64,000 nucleotides of DNA, taken from positions 1 through 64,000 of the forward strand of contig CAZUGA010000020.1 in the NCBI GenBank assembly GCA_964619885.1, in the 5' to 3' direction. Shown piece after piece: positions 61,162 through 64,000 of this stretch. This DNA is from CAZUGA01 sp964619885 (GTDB lineage Bacteria > Pseudomonadota > Gammaproteobacteria > Methylococcales > UBA1147). Below the pieces are notes generated by a model, which saw only the letters and a program-made list of their open reading frames with translations, was not told the DNA's origin and ran no database searches. How positions within the stretch are numbered: position 1 is the stretch's first letter; each line of letters starts with the position of its first letter. The position numbers and the translations under genes are program-made.

Positions 61162-63111
61162 ATGGCAAAAATTATTGGGATTGACTTAGGTACAACAAAC
61201 TCCTGTTTTGCAGTACTGGAAGGCGGGAGCGCTAAAGTTATCGAAAACAGTGAAGGTGGTCGAACAACACCTTCGGTGGTTGCATTTTCTAATGACGATG
61301 AAGTCTTGGTTGGGCAATCGGCCAAACGTCAGGCGGTAACCAATCCTGCTAATACTTTATTTGCGATCAAGCGTTTGATTGGAAGAAAGTACAAGGACGA
61401 TGTGGTACAGAAGGACATCAAGATGGTGCCGTACAAAATTGTCGAGGCTGAAAATGGAGATGCTTGGGTTGAAGCGAATAGTACTAAAATGGCGCCACCT
61501 GAAGTTTCAGCTAGAGTGTTGATGAAAATGAAGAAAGATGCCGAAGCGTTTCTGGGTGAAGAAGTTACCCAGGCGGTGATAACGGTACCTGCTTACTTTA
61601 ACGACTCCCAGCGTCAGGCAACCAAAGACGCCGGACGCATTGCGGGATTGGAAGTTTCTCGTATTATCAACGAGCCGACCGCTGCATCGTTGGCTTATGG
61701 CATGGATAAAAAACACGGAGACTCTAAATTAGCGGTATATGACTTAGGGGGTGGAACCTTCGATGTTTCCATTATTGAAATCGCTGAGGTTGAAGGCGAA
61801 CACCAGTTTGAAGTACTGGCAACCAATGGAGATACTTTTCTGGGCGGGGAGGATTTTGACCTGCGTATAATCGATTATTTGGCCGATGAATTTAAAAAGA
61901 ATAATGGGATTGATTTGCACAATGACCCGCTCGCGCTGCAGCGCTTAAAAGAGGCAGCGGAAAAAGCCAAGATAGAGTTGTCATCCGCCCAACAAACAGA
62001 CGTGAACCTACCGTACATCACTGCGGACTCTAGTGGTCCGAAGCACTTGAATGTCAAATTTACTCGGGCGAAATTGGAATCATTGGTTGACGATTTGATA
62101 TTCCGAACCAAAGGTCCTTGTGAAATGGCGTTAAAAGACGCGGGCTTATCGGCTTCGGAAATTGATGATGTAATTCTGGTAGGTGGACAGACGCGTATGC
62201 CCAAGGTTCAAGAAGTTGTGCAGGATTTTTTTGGCAAAGAACCTCGCAAAGATGTTAATCCGGATGAGGCCGTGGCTGTAGGTGCTGCGATCCAAGCCGG
62301 GGTTCTCGCGGGTGACGTAAAAGACGTGTTGTTGCTAGATGTGACGCCACTGTCCTTGGGGATCGAGACATTGGGCGGTGTTATGACGGCGTTGATTAAG
62401 AAGAATACCACGATCCCAACCCGCGAGAATCAAGTCTTTTCAACCGCAGAAGACAATCAAGGCGCGGTGACAGTACATGTCCTCCAAGGTGAAAGGGAAA
62501 TGGCGTCGGGTAATAAATCTCTGGGGCGTTTTGATTTGTCGGATATTCCACCGGCACCGCGGGGGATACCGCAGATTGAGGTCACGTTCGACATAGATGC
62601 CAATGGTATACTCAATGTATCTGCTAAGGATAAGGCGACTGGTAAAGCACAGTCGATCGTAATCAAAGCGTCAAGCGGCCTTTCTGATGAAGATGTTGAT
62701 CGTATGATTAAGGATGCAGAACTGCATGCTGAAGAGGATCGAAAAGCCCGTGAGATGGTCGATATTCGAAATAATGCCGAGTCTATGATTCATGCGACCA
62801 ATAAATCATTGGATGAATTGGGTGACAAGGTCGAAGCCGACGAGAAGAGTCAGATTGAGTCCGCAATTGAAGAACTGAACGCTGCTTTGCAGAGTGATGA
62901 CAAAGAATCGATCGAAGCCAAGACCAAAGCGTTGACCGAAGTGTCGGGAAAACTTGCCGAGCGTGTTTATGCGGAGCAAGCTGATGCGGCCGGTGCGTCG
63001 GCAGGTGTTCAACCCGATGTAGATGGGGCCAATGCTGAAGGTGAAAAAGCAACGCGGGATGATGATGTTGTGGATGCTGAATTTGAGGAAGTTAAAGATG
63101 ATAAAAAATAA
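61162..63111 (+). CDS. dnaK: Chaperone DnaK (Hsp70)
   Basis: A 649-residue Hsp70. The ATPase domain starts KIIGIDLGTTNSCF with LAYGMDKK and AVYDLGGGTFDVS in order; the substrate domain follows from about residue 385, and a C-terminal acidic tail (residues about 610-649) ends DAEFEEVKDDKK. GGAGAATAAG precedes the ATG. Its gene is followed by a strong hairpin and then dnaJ. It is the likely Hsp70 partner of both DnaJ and the membrane J-protein at 30942. Confidence 0.98.
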   Translation: MAKIIGIDLGTTNSCFAVLEGGSAKVIENSEGGRTTPSVVAFSNDDEVLVGQSAKRQAVTNPANTLFAIKRLIGRKYKDDVVQKDIKMVPYKIVEAENGDAWVEANSTKMAPPEVSARVLMKMKKDAEAFLGEEVTQAVITVPAYFNDSQRQATKDAGRIAGLEVSRIINEPTAASLAYGMDKKHGDSKLAVYDLGGGTFDVSIIEIAEVEGEHQFEVLATNGDTFLGGEDFDLRIIDYLADEFKKNNGIDLHNDPLALQRLKEAAEKAKIELSSAQQTDVNLPYITADSSGPKHLNVKFTRAKLESLVDDLIFRTKGPCEMALKDAGLSASEIDDVILVGGQTRMPKVQEVVQDFFGKEPRKDVNPDEAVAVGAAIQAGVLAGDVKDVLLLDVTPLSLGIETLGGVMTALIKKNTTIPTRENQVFSTAEDNQGAVTVHVLQGEREMASGNKSLGRFDLSDIPPAPRGIPQIEVTFDIDANGILNVSAKDKATGKAQSIVIKASSGLSDEDVDRMIKDAELHAEEDRKAREMVDIRNNAESMIHATNKSLDELGDKVEADEKSQIESAIEELNAALQSDDKESIEAKTKALTEVSGKLAERVYAEQADAAGASAGVQPDVDGANAEGEKATRDDDVVDAEFEEVKDDKK

Positions 63112-63153
63112 GATGTATAAAATTTAAACTTTCTTTTTATAGGACTAGATTGG

Positions 63154-63177
63154 AACCGCCGGCGATTGCCGGCGGTT
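63154..63177 (+). terminator. Strong hairpin between dnaK and dnaJ
   Basis: AACCGCCGGC (63154-63163), loop GATT, and GCCGGCGGTT (63168-63177) form a perfect 10-bp GC-rich stem nine bases before the dnaJ ATG. There is no T-run. It may act as an attenuator or limit dnaJ translation, or protect the dnaK transcript end; the ribosome site of dnaJ lies within or just after it. Confidence 0.75.
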
Positions 63178-63186
63178 GCGTGATTT

Positions 63187-64000
63187 ATGGCAAAACAAGA
63201 TTACTACGAACTATTGGGTGTATCTCGCAATGCGAGCGATGCGGAATTAAAAAAAACTTATCGCCGTATGGCGATGAAGTACCATCCCGATCGAAATAAA
63301 GATAATCCCGACGCCGAAGAAAAGTTTAAACAGGCCAAAGAAGCCTATGAGGTTTTGTCCGACCCAAAGAAGCGATCAGCCTATGACCAATTTGGACACG
63401 CTGGGGTGGATTCATCGATGGGGGGTGGCTCTGCTGATGGATTTAGCGACATTTTTGGTGATGTTTTTGGTGATATTTTTGGTGGTGGTCGTAAGCGCGG
63501 TAACGTGCATAGAGGATCAGACCTTCGCTACGATATGGAGTTGACACTGGAAGAGGCGGTCGTCGGTTCGGACGTTAAGATTCGTGTGCCCGTTTTGACC
63601 GCTTGCGGTCAATGTGGTGGCAGCGGTGCAAAAAAAGGCTCCAGCCCAGTTACGTGCGGCACTTGTAACGGTATGGGCAACGTACGTATGCAACAAGGTT
63701 TTTTTTCTGTTCAACAAACCTGTCCGACTTGTAGGGGAACCGGGAAGCAGATAAAAGATCCATGCCGAGTGTGTCATGGAAATGGTCGCGTACAGGAAAA
63801 TAAAACTTTGTCGGTAAAGATACCGCCGGGTGTTGATTCGGGAGATCGAATCCGGCTGGCCGGGGAAGGTGAAGCGGGTGAGCAGGGTGGTCCTCCGGGA
63901 GATTTATACGTTCAAATCGGTGTTAAGGAACACCCAATATTTACCCGTGATGGAGCGAACTTGTTTTGCGAAATGCCGATTGGGTTTCCTACAGCTGCAT
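63187..64000 (+). CDS. dnaJ: Chaperone DnaJ (Hsp40), 3' end beyond the window
   Basis: The first 271 codons of a type I DnaJ. The J domain (1-70) has MKYHPDRNK with intact HPD, then a Gly/Phe-rich linker with IFGDVFGDIFGGG, and the zinc-finger domain with four CxxCxGxG repeats (CGQCGGSG, CGTCNGMG, CPTCRGTG, CRVCHGNG), all intact. The substrate-binding part begins at NKTLSVKIPPGVDSGDRIRL and is cut by the end of the window. It stimulates the ATPase of DnaK encoded upstream. Confidence 0.97.
   Translation, partial: MAKQDYYELLGVSRNASDAELKKTYRRMAMKYHPDRNKDNPDAEEKFKQAKEAYEVLSDPKKRSAYDQFGHAGVDSSMGGGSADGFSDIFGDVFGDIFGGGRKRGNVHRGSDLRYDMELTLEEAVVGSDVKIRVPVLTACGQCGGSGAKKGSSPVTCGTCNGMGNVRMQQGFFSVQQTCPTCRGTGKQIKDPCRVCHGNGRVQENKTLSVKIPPGVDSGDRIRLAGEGEAGEQGGPPGDLYVQIGVKEHPIFTRDGANLFCEMPIGFPTAA

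Noticed and set aside
1..64000. tRNA, rRNA, CRISPR or intact transposon
   Set aside because: No cloverleaf-type signature, repeat-spacer array or complete transposase was found by reading; scattered GTTCAAATC-like strings lie inside coding genes or lack tRNA arms.

Overview
The window is a contiguous chromosomal stretch from a gammaproteobacterium with moderately AT-rich DNA (roughly mid-40s % GC by eye). The evidence is gene content and order: exbB-exbD-lpxK-ycaR-kdsB, pyrG-kdsA-eno-ftsB-ispD-ispF-truD, surE-pcm, tesA/ybbA-ybbP, nlpD-rpoS, hom-thrC-recJ ... prfB-lysS, nagZ-hpt-mtnP-mfd and recN-nadK/hrcA-grpE-dnaK-dnaJ are all classical gammaproteobacterial neighbourhoods, with several orders closest to Pseudomonas-type genomes. 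I cannot name the genus. No rRNA, tRNA, CRISPR array or intact transposon was seen.

Layout. 1-690: an internally deleted insertion element (ISNCY-like, about 435 bp) and unremarkable spacer. 691-3000 (minus): HDOD protein, FliK-like and FlhB C-terminal-like genes. 3405-5862: aroC and an MFS transporter. 5977-9577: ExbB/ExbD pair, then lpxK, ycaR, kdsB (lipid A and Kdo supply) and a small tyrosine phosphatase. 9637-12615: a Dabb-domain secreted protein, dienelactone hydrolase, DUF2231 membrane protein and a secreted LpqC-type esterase. 13010-19406: pyrG, kdsA, eno, ftsB, ispD, ispF and truD in one direction, followed by uppP, surE, pcm and yqaA (to 22449).

22450-31679 separates surE-pcm from nlpD-rpoS, which are adjacent in many relatives. 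It holds a response regulator with a GGDEF domain, a HopJ-family protein, an isochorismatase-like hydrolase, a PilZ protein, tesA, ybbA, ybbP, a single-pass membrane protein of unknown function, and a tightly coupled pair: a von Willebrand A protein plus a membrane J-protein with a Pam18/Tim14-like J domain. The pair runs directly into nlpD and rpoS and is the best candidate here for an uncharacterised system.

33913-39571: alaC, hom, thrC, recJ. 39783-46010: a complete SUF iron-sulfur operon (Rrf2 regulator, sufB, C, D, S, a SufU-type scaffold and a Rieske ferredoxin) with a predicted Rrf2 operator over its promoter; it lies between recJ and prfB, which are neighbours in many relatives. 46212-48825: prfB with the programmed +1 frameshift, and lysS. 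48929-51848: an exported FliL-like protein, then nagZ, hpt and mtnP. 51933-55436 (minus): mfd. 55437-56331: a long AT-rich leader and an H-NS family gene. 56502-59057 (minus): recN and nadK. 59146-64000: a perfect CIRCE element, then hrcA, grpE, dnaK and dnaJ, the last cut by the window end.

Together the genes serve envelope building (lipid A/Kdo, UppP, FtsB, NlpD, NagZ), isoprenoid and nucleotide synthesis, Fe-S assembly, stress responses (RpoS, HrcA/DnaK, RecN, Mfd, Pcm) and nucleotide second-messenger signalling.
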